A DNA stretch of 64,000 nt from NCBI RefSeq assembly GCF_009696275.1, contig NZ_VUMI01000022.1, positions 1 through 64,000 on the forward strand, in the 5' to 3' direction. The position numbers and the translations under genes were made by a program. The notes beneath the pieces were generated by a model. That model saw only the letters and a program-made list of their open reading frames with translations, had not been told where the DNA came from and searched no databases. This document shows positions 9,315 to 16,999 of this stretch, one piece after another. Positions within the stretch are counted from its first letter, which is position 1. The number at the start of each line of letters is the position of its first letter. This DNA is from Eisenbergiella porci. GTDB taxonomy: Bacteria; Bacillota; Clostridia; Lachnospirales; Lachnospiraceae.

Positions 9315-10361
9315 ATGTATCGGAAGTTTTTGAAAAATTTTACAATTACAGCAGCCATACTTTTCATTGCGGCAGCAGCCCTGGTGCTCTTTTTTGATCC
9401 TTTTTTCCACTACCACGGGCCGGCTGCCCCGCTGAAAGCCGTCCTTACCAAAAAGGAATACCAGGGCATCGGAACCATCCGCAATTTCAATTACGACAGC
9501 CTGCTTGTGGGTTCCTCCACCGCGGAGAACTTCAATAACAAATGGTTTGACGAAGCCTTTGACGCCACTACCATCAAGGCTATCAAAAGCTCCGGCATCA
9601 CCGCCCAGCTGGATTACTACCTGACCCAGGCGTTTGAAGAGCGTGAAATCAAAAATATTTTCTACAGCCTCGATCTGTTTGCCCTGGGAGGCGACCCCGA
9701 GGCCGAATTCCCGGATGATTCCATGCCTCTTTATCTCTACGACAAAAATCCCTTCAACGACATAAATTACCTTCTTAACAAAGACGTAATTTTTGAAGAC
9801 ATCCCATACATGCTGGCGGAAACCTTCCTGGATGACTACGACGAAGGAGCCTCCTATAACTGGGCACAATACAAAACCTTCGGAACGCAGGAGGCTCTGT
9901 CCCACTACGACCGCCCGGCCGAAATCATCCCTATGAAAACGGAGGATCAGTACAAGGCTGTCATAGATGCCAATGTGGATCTGCTGATAAAGCAGGTAAA
10001 TGCCTATCCGGAGACCACCTTCTATTTCTTTTATCCGCCCTATTCCCTTTTGTGGTGGGACAATATGACCCGGAGCGGGGAGCTGAATCAGGTTCTCTAT
10101 GCTGCCCAGGCTTCCGCCCAGGCACTGCTTTCCTGCGACAATGTTAAGCTGTATTACTTCCAGAATGATCCGGATATTATTTATAACCTGGATCTCTATA
10201 TGGATCCCATCCATTTTACGGCCGATATCAACCACTACATGGTAACCCAGATGCAGCAGGATAATTACCGCCTTACTCCGCAAAATTATCTCTCAGAACT
10301 TCAGAAAATGAGGGAGTTGGTTCAGGAGATGGAGGAGAGTGAGATTGGGAAGTATTATTAG
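9315..10361 (+). CDS. Membrane-anchored SGNH-like protein, partner of MBOAT
   Basis: This 348-residue protein has one N-terminal membrane segment (about 8-30) and an external domain. LLVGSSTAENF (near 53-63) resembles a GDS-type nucleophile block with Ser after Gly-Ser. DPIHFTADIN near the end matches the Asp-x-x-His pair of SGNH enzymes. Such proteins (DltD, AlgJ/AlgX, PatB-like) accept acyl groups from an MBOAT and place them on a glycan. The gene starts 42 bp after the MBOAT gene. Its stop codon lies inside the outermost pairing region of the giant inverted repeat that follows. The functional pairing is inferred from context. Confidence 0.7.
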   Translation: MYRKFLKNFTITAAILFIAAAALVLFFDPFFHYHGPAAPLKAVLTKKEYQGIGTIRNFNYDSLLVGSSTAENFNNKWFDEAFDATTIKAIKSSGITAQLDYYLTQAFEEREIKNIFYSLDLFALGGDPEAEFPDDSMPLYLYDKNPFNDINYLLNKDVIFEDIPYMLAETFLDDYDEGASYNWAQYKTFGTQEALSHYDRPAEIIPMKTEDQYKAVIDANVDLLIKQVNAYPETTFYFFYPPYSLLWWDNMTRSGELNQVLYAAQASAQALLSCDNVKLYYFQNDPDIIYNLDLYMDPIHFTADINHYMVTQMQQDNYRLTPQNYLSELQKMRELVQEMEESEIGKYY

Positions 10362-10842
10362 AGGGGGGAAAGAGGAATTCTGAGATGAGGGGGCATGCTT
10401 TCCGGTCCGGGGGGCTGTCTTACCCGGCTATAGTCTGCCGGCTGTGCCGAGCTGGGGGGCGGGCTTTCTTCTTTGGGGATGCTGTGGGGTATTTTCTGTT
10501 CCAGTCTCAAAAACGGGGTATTTCTAACTGTCCCGGAAGGTCAGAATTCCGCCAACGCGGCTGAACTCCTCGCAAAGCGACGGCGGGGGGCTGGATTGTC
10601 TTTTGTGTGTTAAGTCGCATTTGCTCGTCAGACAAGCCGCTAAGGGCGGCGGAGTTCTGACCTTCTGGGGCAGTAAGAAATATCACCGTTTTTTCCAATG
10701 GAACAGAAAATACCCCACAGCATCCCCAAAGAAGAAAGCCCGCCCCCCGGCCCGGAACAGCCGGCAGACTATGGCCGGGTAAGACAGCCCCCCGGACCGG
10801 AAAGCATGCCCCCTCATCTCAGAATTCCCGGCCTCTCATAAT
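10353..10842. repeat. Giant imperfect inverted repeat (~490 bp)
   Basis: The outer arms 10375-10502 and 10700-10827 are 128 bp each and differ at only four positions when one is reverse-complemented. Pairing continues inward with bulges (about 10509-10590 against 10611-10693), leaving a loop of about 20-30 bases near 10592-10611. It continues weakly outward through the stop codon of the SGNH-like gene. Both outer arms begin with GAATTC. No credible gene lies inside. Transcribed from either side it would form a very long RNA hairpin; as DNA it could extrude a cruciform. It could be a MITE-like element, a processed 3' hairpin or a duplication in inverted orientation. Confidence 0.9.
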
Positions 10843-11003
10843 GTTCCTTAATCCCTCTAAAATCTATTTCCTGAACGTGTTGAAGGAATAGTTGGCTGAT
10901 TGGGAATTTTATCCGGGGCGTGGGAGGCGGATGGATTTTGGGCGCGGCGGGGGGCTGGTATTTTTTGATTTGTCCGAAAAAAGGGGGAGATTTCTTACGT
11001 TAA

Positions 11004-11107
11004 AAACAGCCCTTCTATAACCATCTTTCAACTGCTTTGTCAGCAACTTTTGTCGCTTGTGAACAATGCGAGGCGTTCAGGCAGTTGAGGTTATGGAAGG
11101 GCTGTTT
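11004..11107. repeat. Second long hairpin element near darA
   Basis: Arms 11004-11022 and 11089-11107 pair over 19 bp with one wobble (AAACAGCCCTTC against GAAGGGCTGTTT). A second nested stem (CAACTGC near 11029-11035 with GCAGTTG near 11081-11087) lies inside. There is no coding potential. It sits between the giant repeat and the 3' end of darA and could terminate or stabilise the darA transcript. The remaining sequence 10843-11245 holds nothing else I can support. Confidence 0.7.
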
Positions 11108-11245
11108 GTAGTGTTAGGACTATCCCATTTTTGAAATTGAATCAGAAAATATCCGTTATGACCGGCGTTTCCAGGATCTGTTTGTCTCGTTTGGATCTAT
11201 GTGCTGCAGATAAAAACTGCATTCCGGGAGGCCGTTTATCCCATC

Positions 11246-11584
11246 TCAGACTTTCCGGAAATCATCTACCGGCATGATGAAGATGGTGGCTCCTCCTACC
11301 TCTACATTTACGGGTACGGAGGATACGGCATTAGGGTATATATTACAGTTTGACGGTGCCGGCGGAGTGTACATGATCTGCTGGCGTTTGCCGGAATGCT
11401 GTTTGATAATATTGCATACCTCATCCACCTTTTCGTCCTCAATGCCAAGGAGTAGGGTGGTGTTTCCTTTTTTCAAGAATCCGCCGGTGGTGGCAAGCTT
11501 GGTTACGAAATACTTTTTTTCATTCAGTTCATTAATGAGTAAGGGTGCATCTTCATTATGCACGATAGCTAAGAGCATTTTCAT
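11246..11584 (-). CDS. darA: Cyclic-di-AMP receptor, PII-like DarA/PstA family
   Basis: Small trimeric PII-like cytoplasmic protein of 112 residues that binds c-di-AMP. It opens KMLLAIVHNEDAPLLINEL, has the TTGGFLKKGNTTLLLGIED block and ends with the conserved VEVGGATIFIM strand, all diagnostic of this family (about 109 residues). Its downstream target is unknown in most species. A promoter on the minus strand reads TTGCTA (11661-11656), 17-bp spacer, TATACT (11638-11633). It appears monocistronic. Confidence 0.93.
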   Translation of the reverse strand: MKMLLAIVHNEDAPLLINELNEKKYFVTKLATTGGFLKKGNTTLLLGIEDEKVDEVCNIIKQHSGKRQQIMYTPPAPSNCNIYPNAVSSVPVNVEVGGATIFIMPVDDFRKV

Positions 11585-11632
11585 AGGCTACTCCTTCCGC
11601 CGCACATCTGCGGCACAAGTTCTCTTTTTCTT

Positions 11633-11661
11633 AGTATAAATATTTTCCGGGGAAATAGCAA
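11633..11661 (-). promoter_or_regulatory. Promoter of darA
   Basis: Read on the minus strand: -35 TTGCTA, 17-bp spacer, -10 TATACT, placed about 50-75 bases upstream of the darA start codon. Confidence 0.6.
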
Positions 11662-11841
11662 TTTATTTTACGCATTTTTAACAAAAATTGTGCAAATTAA
11701 ATAATAATGAGGTATGATTAGATTTATAAAAAGGCTGTATGGGACGGATTTGTGTCTGCAGGGATGTAGGGTGCAGTTGGTTGTGGTATAATACAGGCGC
11801 TGCGGGATGCAATACGGCGGCGGAAAGGAAAGAGATTAGCC

Positions 11842-12591
11842 GTGACCGATAAGGAACGTTTTGAGTGGGCCAGGGATAAGATTGTAGGGACAGAGAGAGA
11901 AAAGCAGGGAATCGGTACGCTTTCGGAAAAGACGGTTCATGCGGTGCTGAAGAATTTTTACGCGCCGGATGAGGACATGCATGAAATTCCCATAGAGGGC
12001 TGTGTGGCGGATATTTATACCGGAACGGAAATTGTGGAGATACAGACGAGGAATTTTGACCGGATGAGGGATAAGCTGGGGAAATTTCTTCCGCTTTACC
12101 CGGTGACGATCGTTTATCCGATTCCCTATGAAAAGTGGCTGATTTGGATCGATGAAGAAACAGGGGAATTCAGCAGCCGGAGAAAATCACCGGTGAAGGG
12201 GAATCCGTATGTGGCCTTCAAGGAGCTGTACCGGATAAAAAATTTTCTTCTGGATGAGAATCTGCATTTAAAGTTTGTGTTTATAAATATGGAGGAATAC
12301 CGGCTTCTGAATGGATGGAGCCGGGACAGGAAAAAGGGCTCCTCCCGTTTTGACAGGATTCCGCTGGAGCTGGTGGAGGTAATGGATATTGACTGTCCCA
12401 GGGATTATCTGCAGCTGGTTCCCTACGGGATACCGGAGCCTTTTACGGTAAAGGAGTTTGCGAAGGAAGTACATATCCGGGCGAGCCTGGCGCAGGTGGT
12501 TTTGCAGATCCTGGCTTACGCCGGGGTGGTGGAACGGGTTGGGAAAAAAGGAAATGCCTATCTTTATAAAGTATTGGAAGGAGACGAGTGA
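11842..12591 (+). CDS. Uncharacterised protein with nuclease-like motif and C-terminal winged-helix-like region
   Basis: I cannot assign a named function to this 249-residue protein. The N-terminal part contains CVADIYTGTEIVEIQTRNF (about 52-70). The spacing of Asp and Glu-x-Gln between two predicted strands resembles a PD-(D/E)XK nuclease fold with Gln in place of Lys. The C-terminal 60 residues (FTVKEFAKEVHIRASLAQVV..LAYAGVVERVG) look like a winged helix. GTG 11842 follows GGAAAGGAAAGAG and is the only sensible start. The stop TGA nearly abuts the next lactonase gene (ATG at 12593), so they are co-transcribed. The nuclease reading is inference from motif spacing. Confidence 0.6.
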   Translation: MTDKERFEWARDKIVGTEREKQGIGTLSEKTVHAVLKNFYAPDEDMHEIPIEGCVADIYTGTEIVEIQTRNFDRMRDKLGKFLPLYPVTIVYPIPYEKWLIWIDEETGEFSSRRKSPVKGNPYVAFKELYRIKNFLLDENLHLKFVFINMEEYRLLNGWSRDRKKGSSRFDRIPLELVEVMDIDCPRDYLQLVPYGIPEPFTVKEFAKEVHIRASLAQVVLQILAYAGVVERVGKKGNAYLYKVLEGDE

Positions 12592-12592
12592 A

Positions 12593-13729
12593 ATGTATCC
12601 ACAGGAGAATGAAAAAAAAGTAAAGTTATACACAGGCAGTTATAACGCGCCTGTTGTGACAGGGGACGGCAGCGTCTATCTGGGAAAAGGACAGGGGATC
12701 TGTCTCTGGGAGTTTGACGAGAGTACGGGAAAAGTAAGGCTTGAGGAGAGCTGGCCTGAGGCTTTAAATGCTTCCTTGCTTACCATATCGCCGGATGGGA
12801 AAATGCTTTATGCGGTAAATGAGCTGGATGACTATGAGGGAACCATGGGAGGCGCGCTCAGCGCTTACCGCATTGACATGCAGGGGTGTCTTGCGGCGGA
12901 CAGCATTCTTCCTGTAATGGGTGCGGCTCCTTGCCATGTGAGCTGCGACGGTTCCGGCAGACATGTGTTTACCGCCAATTATAACGGCGGAAGCATGAGC
13001 TGTTTTCGGCTGTCGCCAGACGGCGGACTAGCAGAGATGGACGGACAGCTGGTACATAGCTTTGGGGAAAAGGAAAATGCGGATGGCAGGGAGAGGCTGC
13101 GTCATCAGGTAAGGCAGGAGAAGCCGCATGTACACAGCGCCGCCGTAAAGGACGGATTTGTGTGGGTTGCAGATTTGGGAACGGATGAAATATCCTGTTA
13201 TGAACTTGATAAGGAAGGAAAGCCGGGTAAATGTGCGGCTTCTGTTTTCCTGGAGGCGGGAAGCGGACCGAGGAGCTTTGCTTTTTCACAGGCGGGGAAT
13301 ATGGTGTATGTGACCTGTGAGCTGAAAAACAGGATAGCAGTGTACCGATGGGAGAAAGAGGAGCGGCGCCTTTCATTCGTACAGATGGTTTCCAGCCTGC
13401 CGGAAGAGGATGCAGGGGTGGAAAGCTCTATCGGCGGAATTGTACTTTCCGATGACGGAAGGTATATTTATGTGGGAAACAGAGGGGCGGATACGATAGG
13501 TGTTTTCGCTGTGGATAACGATGGGCTTTTAAGTCCGGTGCAGTGGATATCTTCAGAAGGGAAAAATCCCAGGGGCTTTACCTTGGCTCCATCCGGCGGA
13601 TGGCTGCTTGCTGCAAACCAGAACAGTGATAATCTGGTGGTGTTTGAAAGGGAGCCGGATACCGGGCTTCTCAGGAAAAAGAAGGTGTATGAGGCGGGAG
13701 CCGTGGTCTGTTTGCTTTTTGCAGAATAA
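12593..13729 (+). CDS. Lactonase family protein, second copy
   Basis: This 378-residue seven-bladed beta-propeller protein of the YbhE/Pgl family contains repeated blade motifs such as DGKMLYAVNELDDYEG, KPHVHSAAVKDGFVWVADLG, DDGRYIYVGNRGADTIGVF and NPRGFTLAPSGGWLLAANQNSDNLVVF. The probable activity is 6-phosphogluconolactone or a related sugar-lactone hydrolysis. It is longer and better matched to the usual family length than the copy at 370-1353. ATG 12593 follows GGAAGGAGACGAG. The open frame extends upstream but overlaps the preceding gene. Having two lactonases in one window suggests one may act on a different sugar lactone. Confidence 0.88.
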   Translation: MYPQENEKKVKLYTGSYNAPVVTGDGSVYLGKGQGICLWEFDESTGKVRLEESWPEALNASLLTISPDGKMLYAVNELDDYEGTMGGALSAYRIDMQGCLAADSILPVMGAAPCHVSCDGSGRHVFTANYNGGSMSCFRLSPDGGLAEMDGQLVHSFGEKENADGRERLRHQVRQEKPHVHSAAVKDGFVWVADLGTDEISCYELDKEGKPGKCAASVFLEAGSGPRSFAFSQAGNMVYVTCELKNRIAVYRWEKEERRLSFVQMVSSLPEEDAGVESSIGGIVLSDDGRYIYVGNRGADTIGVFAVDNDGLLSPVQWISSEGKNPRGFTLAPSGGWLLAANQNSDNLVVFEREPDTGLLRKKKVYEAGAVVCLLFAE

Positions 13730-13810
13730 GGCGTCAGGCTCTCAAAAAACATGCTTTACAAAATTGCTCTGCAAAATCACCCCCTTGCAAGCAAAAATAA
13801 AAAATGTTAC

Positions 13811-13830
13811 TATAATAAAAACGATTTTAT
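13811..13830 (+). promoter_or_regulatory. LacI-type operator adjoining a -10 box upstream of the lacI-family gene
   Basis: TATAAT at 13811-13816 is followed directly by ATAAAAACGATTTTAT (13815-13830), an imperfect palindrome centred on CG. The same A-tract-CG-T-tract design recurs twice before the permease gene. This suggests autoregulation by the LacI-family protein encoded from 13859. Confidence 0.55.
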
Positions 13831-13858
13831 CTTCGTGTAAAAAGAAGGGGTATCAGGC

Positions 13859-14890
13859 ATGAAGAAGGCAACGATTAAAGATGTGGCCAGAGAAGCAGGG
13901 GTCGCACTGTCCACGGTATCCAATGCCATGAACGGTTCCAGCCTGGTGACGGAAGAAACCAGGGAAAAGGTAATGGAGGCCGCAAAAAAACTGAATTATG
14001 TGCCCAACATGAACGGCCGTTTTCTCAAGTCAGGGCGCAGCAGGCAGCTGTGTTTTATAACCTCCAGTATCAGCGGGGAGTATTTTTATCGTCTTACGGA
14101 TTCCATGAATGCGGAATGTGAGAAAAATGGGTACTGCCTGAACATTGTAGTAACCAGGGATAAGAATACGATGATGAATAATGTTCTGGGAGGGCGGTTT
14201 GACGGCTTTTTTCTGTTTGAAGGAGAGCGAATTGCGGCAGAAGAGCTGGAGCGTCTGGAAAAAGAACATATCGTTGCGATTATGCTGGACAGAAAATATG
14301 TAAAAAAAACAATTGGAAGCGTGGTATTTGACTCTTATCAGGCCGGCTATGAAATAACCAAGCATCTTATAAACCTGGGGCATAAAAGGATCGGCTTTCT
14401 GGACTCGGCATCAGATATTTATGATTGCTCGGAAAGAAAAAGGGGATATCAGAAAGCCCTGGAGGAGCATGGAATCGCTTTATTGGAGAAGGATATTCTT
14501 CAGGGTTTTTTTGATGAAAATATTTCTTATTCCGCGGTTATTGCCCAGGCGCATCTGTATCATCGGGATTTGCCGACCGCATATGTGGCCGGCAATGATA
14601 AGAGCGCGATTGGATGTGTAAAGGCTCTGCAGTTTCTGGGCTTCCGTGTACCGGAAGATATCAGCGTGGCCGGATTTGATGATATTGAATTGTCGCGGTA
14701 TTTTACGCCATCCCTTACAACGGTCAGGAATCCCATTGAAGAGCAGGGGCGTGCAGCTGTGGATCTGATGGTGGAAATATTGGATAAAAAGGCGGAGGGG
14801 CGCAGCCGTGAACTAAAAGGGATCCTTGTTCCAAGGAATTCTACAGGCATTTGTATGGGGAGCGGCAGCGCCGTTTATCATTATGTATGA
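13859..14890 (+). CDS. LacI family transcriptional regulator
   Basis: DNA-binding repressor of 343 residues. The N-terminal helix-turn-helix ATIKDVAREAGVALSTVSNAMNG (about 4-26) and hinge (YVPNMNG) are followed by a periplasmic-binding-like effector domain ending DDIELSRYFTPSLTTVRNP. It precedes a sugar ABC importer and a glycosidase, and CG-centred palindromes typical of LacI operators lie before its own gene and before the importer. It therefore probably represses the locus until a breakdown sugar binds. The effector cannot be deduced. Confidence 0.93.
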   Translation: MKKATIKDVAREAGVALSTVSNAMNGSSLVTEETREKVMEAAKKLNYVPNMNGRFLKSGRSRQLCFITSSISGEYFYRLTDSMNAECEKNGYCLNIVVTRDKNTMMNNVLGGRFDGFFLFEGERIAAEELERLEKEHIVAIMLDRKYVKKTIGSVVFDSYQAGYEITKHLINLGHKRIGFLDSASDIYDCSERKRGYQKALEEHGIALLEKDILQGFFDENISYSAVIAQAHLYHRDLPTAYVAGNDKSAIGCVKALQFLGFRVPEDISVAGFDDIELSRYFTPSLTTVRNPIEEQGRAAVDLMVEILDKKAEGRSRELKGILVPRNSTGICMGSGSAVYHYV

Positions 14891-14954
14891 GTACATATTA
14901 TTATGGGGGCCGATCTGTTGGCTTATATTCTGCTGTTTATTTTTAACAAAAATT

Positions 14955-14966
14955 AAAAACGTTTTT
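14955..14966. promoter_or_regulatory. LacI-type operator 1 before importer operon
   Basis: Perfect palindrome AAAAACGTTTTT with CG at the centre, located in the intergenic region after the lacI-family gene. It is identical to the site at 15062-15073, 107 bp away, so looping between the two is possible. Confidence 0.6.
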
Positions 14967-15061
14967 TTGTTACATACTACAAAATTGATTAAAAATAACA
15001 GTTATAATATATAAAATACTTGTATTTGTGCCTTTATAATGCTAGTATTAAATAAATTAGT

Positions 15062-15073
15062 AAAAACGTTTTT
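15062..15073. promoter_or_regulatory. LacI-type operator 2 before importer operon
   Basis: Second perfect AAAAACGTTTTT palindrome, ending eight bases before the GGGAGG ribosome site of the first permease gene. A candidate TATAAT is at 15035-15040, so bound repressor would sit near or just after the transcription start. Confidence 0.6.
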
Positions 15074-15093
15074 ATTATTTGGGAGGATATCCA

Positions 15094-16032
15094 GTGAAAA
15101 AGGAAAAATCTTTGCAAAAAAGAATCAGGCAATGGATAAAAGAGTACATAAAGCAGTTCCCATTACAGCTTATGGTTTTGCCGGGTATTCTTTTCATGAT
15201 TATTTTCAGCTACATACCGATATATGGTCTGAGTATTGCCTTTAAAAATTATACGGTTGTCAGTACGATGCGTTCGGCGGCCTGGGTTGGCTTTGAAAAT
15301 TTTGAGATTATATTGAAGGATCGTTATTTCTGGGGTTCCGTAACCAATACGCTGGCGATCAGTTTCCTGAAGCTGCTGTTTGGTTTTGTTACGCCAATCC
15401 TGCTGGCGGTTATGATATACGAAATTAAGGACGGGCCGTTCAAAAGAATAGTGCAGACCATCTCCTATCTGCCCCATTTTTTATCATGGATTGTACTTGG
15501 GGGCATGCTGATCAGCTGGATGTCCACCAATGGGATGTTCAACCAGATTCTGATGGGGCTGGGAATTATTAAAGAGGGAAAGAACATACTTCTGGATGCG
15601 GACAAGTATTGGTGGATAGCCTCTCTTTCTGATGTGTGGAAGGAAGCGGGATGGGGAACGATTTTGTATCTGGCCACTATGGCAGGCATTGATCCGACCT
15701 ATTATGAGGCCGCGAGAATTGACGGGGCAAGCAGGTTCAGACAGATTATCAGTATTACAATTCCCTTGATAAAAACAATTATCTGCCTGAATTTTATACT
15801 TACAATCAGCGGGCTGCTGAATTCCAATCTGGATCAGACGCTGGTTCTGATGAATACACAGAATCAGGAGACAGCGGAGGTCATCAATTCCTATGTTTAC
15901 CGTATGGGACTGGCACAGGGAGATTTCTCCTACGCGACAGCGGCAGGACTGGGAGTGTCCATCGTTTCAGTGGTTCTTCTTGTGCTTGCAAACCTGCTTA
16001 CTAAGAAACTGAATGACCGGTCGGTATTATAG
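15094..16032 (+). CDS. Sugar ABC transporter permease (LplB/YteP-type)
   Basis: A 312-residue inner-membrane permease with about six transmembrane segments and the EAA loop YYEAARIDGASRFRQIISITIPL (about 205-227), which contacts the ATPase. The first segments (LQLMVLPGILFMIIFSYIPIYGLSIAFKNY) are typical of the LplB group, which imports oligosaccharides such as pectin or mannan fragments in Firmicutes. I chose GTG 15094 with GGGAGG seven bases upstream. The second permease and binding protein follow. No ATPase gene is present, as usual for importers served by a shared MsmX-like ATPase. Confidence 0.9.
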   Translation: MKKEKSLQKRIRQWIKEYIKQFPLQLMVLPGILFMIIFSYIPIYGLSIAFKNYTVVSTMRSAAWVGFENFEIILKDRYFWGSVTNTLAISFLKLLFGFVTPILLAVMIYEIKDGPFKRIVQTISYLPHFLSWIVLGGMLISWMSTNGMFNQILMGLGIIKEGKNILLDADKYWWIASLSDVWKEAGWGTILYLATMAGIDPTYYEAARIDGASRFRQIISITIPLIKTIICLNFILTISGLLNSNLDQTLVLMNTQNQETAEVINSYVYRMGLAQGDFSYATAAGLGVSIVSVVLLVLANLLTKKLNDRSVL

Positions 16033-16048
16033 AAGGGAGAAAACAGGG

Positions 16049-16942
16049 ATGCGGATGAATAAAGCAGGAGTGGGGAGCAGAATCAGCGGGGATAGAATTT
16101 TTAACGGATTTAATATGGTGTTTTTAACGATTCTGACCATAATTATTGTTTTTCCTATTTGGAATGTTATCGTAAATTCCTTCAGTTCGGCCCAGGCTGT
16201 TGCAGGGGGAAAAAGTATTTTCTGGCCGGCGGAATTTTCACTGGAAAATTACAAGGCGGTGTTCCGGGATACTTCCATCTGGATGGCATTTCTGGTTTCG
16301 GTGGCCAAAACCGTATTGGGTGTTATCTGCCACGTGCTTTTCTGCGCCATGGTTGCCTATGGCATGAGCAAGGAATATCTGAAGGGAAGAAAGCTGTATA
16401 CGGTTATGGGCGTCATAACCATGTTTTTTTCAGGGGGCATTATTCCCACCTACCTGCTGATTAAATCGCTGGGGATGCTCAATTCCTTTTGGGTGTACAT
16501 TATTCCGGCGCTGTTCTCCTATTATGACATGATCATACTGATGAACTTTTTCCGACAGGTGCCGGAATCCCTGGAGGAAGCGGCGAGAATTGACGGCGCC
16601 GGCGTATGGAGGATATTTATCTACGTCATACTGCCCACATCAAAGTCCGCGCTGGCTACAATTGCTCTGTTCCATGGGGTATCCCAATGGAATGATTTCA
16701 TGACTGCAAAGCTGTACATCACGGAAAAGGCGCTTTATCCGCTGCAGATGAAGCTTTATGAGATTATTGTCCAGCAGCAGATGGCTACAATGACAAACCC
16801 CACCAGTGTGACGGTGACAACAACGGCAAAAGGGATACAGCTTGCAACAATTATTGTGACGACCCTGCCGATTATAATCATATACCCGTTGCTTCAAAAG
16901 CATTTTGTAACTGGCATGATGCTGGGAGCGGTTAAAGAATAA
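16049..16942 (+). CDS. Carbohydrate ABC transporter permease (YtcP-type)
   Basis: Partner permease of 297 residues with six membrane segments and the EAA loop LEEAARIDGAGVWRIFIYVILP. It ends with the typical LLQKHFVTGMMLGAVKE tail of the YtcP group. ATG 16049 follows AGAAGGGAG at good distance. The open frame begins at 16013, but that would overlap the upstream permease without an improved ribosome site. It forms a heterodimer with the 15094-16032 product by family analogy. Confidence 0.92.
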   Translation: MRMNKAGVGSRISGDRIFNGFNMVFLTILTIIIVFPIWNVIVNSFSSAQAVAGGKSIFWPAEFSLENYKAVFRDTSIWMAFLVSVAKTVLGVICHVLFCAMVAYGMSKEYLKGRKLYTVMGVITMFFSGGIIPTYLLIKSLGMLNSFWVYIIPALFSYYDMIILMNFFRQVPESLEEAARIDGAGVWRIFIYVILPTSKSALATIALFHGVSQWNDFMTAKLYITEKALYPLQMKLYEIIVQQQMATMTNPTSVTVTTTAKGIQLATIIVTTLPIIIIYPLLQKHFVTGMMLGAVKE

Positions 16943-16999
16943 GTAACTGTAAAGGGTACTGAACAGTTCCAATAAAAGGATAAAAGGAGAGGAAAAGAA

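Noticed and set aside
9234-10283. 349-residue open frame on the minus strand
   Set aside because: Antisense to the SGNH-like gene, with low-complexity hydrophobic Val/Ile/Gly content and no ribosome site.
10507-10698. 63-residue frame inside the giant palindrome
   Set aside because: Arises from the imperfect inner arms; no ribosome site or sensible protein features.
10353-10842. Insertion sequence with terminal inverted repeats
   Set aside because: The interior between the arms is also self-complementary and far too small for a transposase; no target duplication is evident. A non-autonomous element remains possible and is discussed as a finding.
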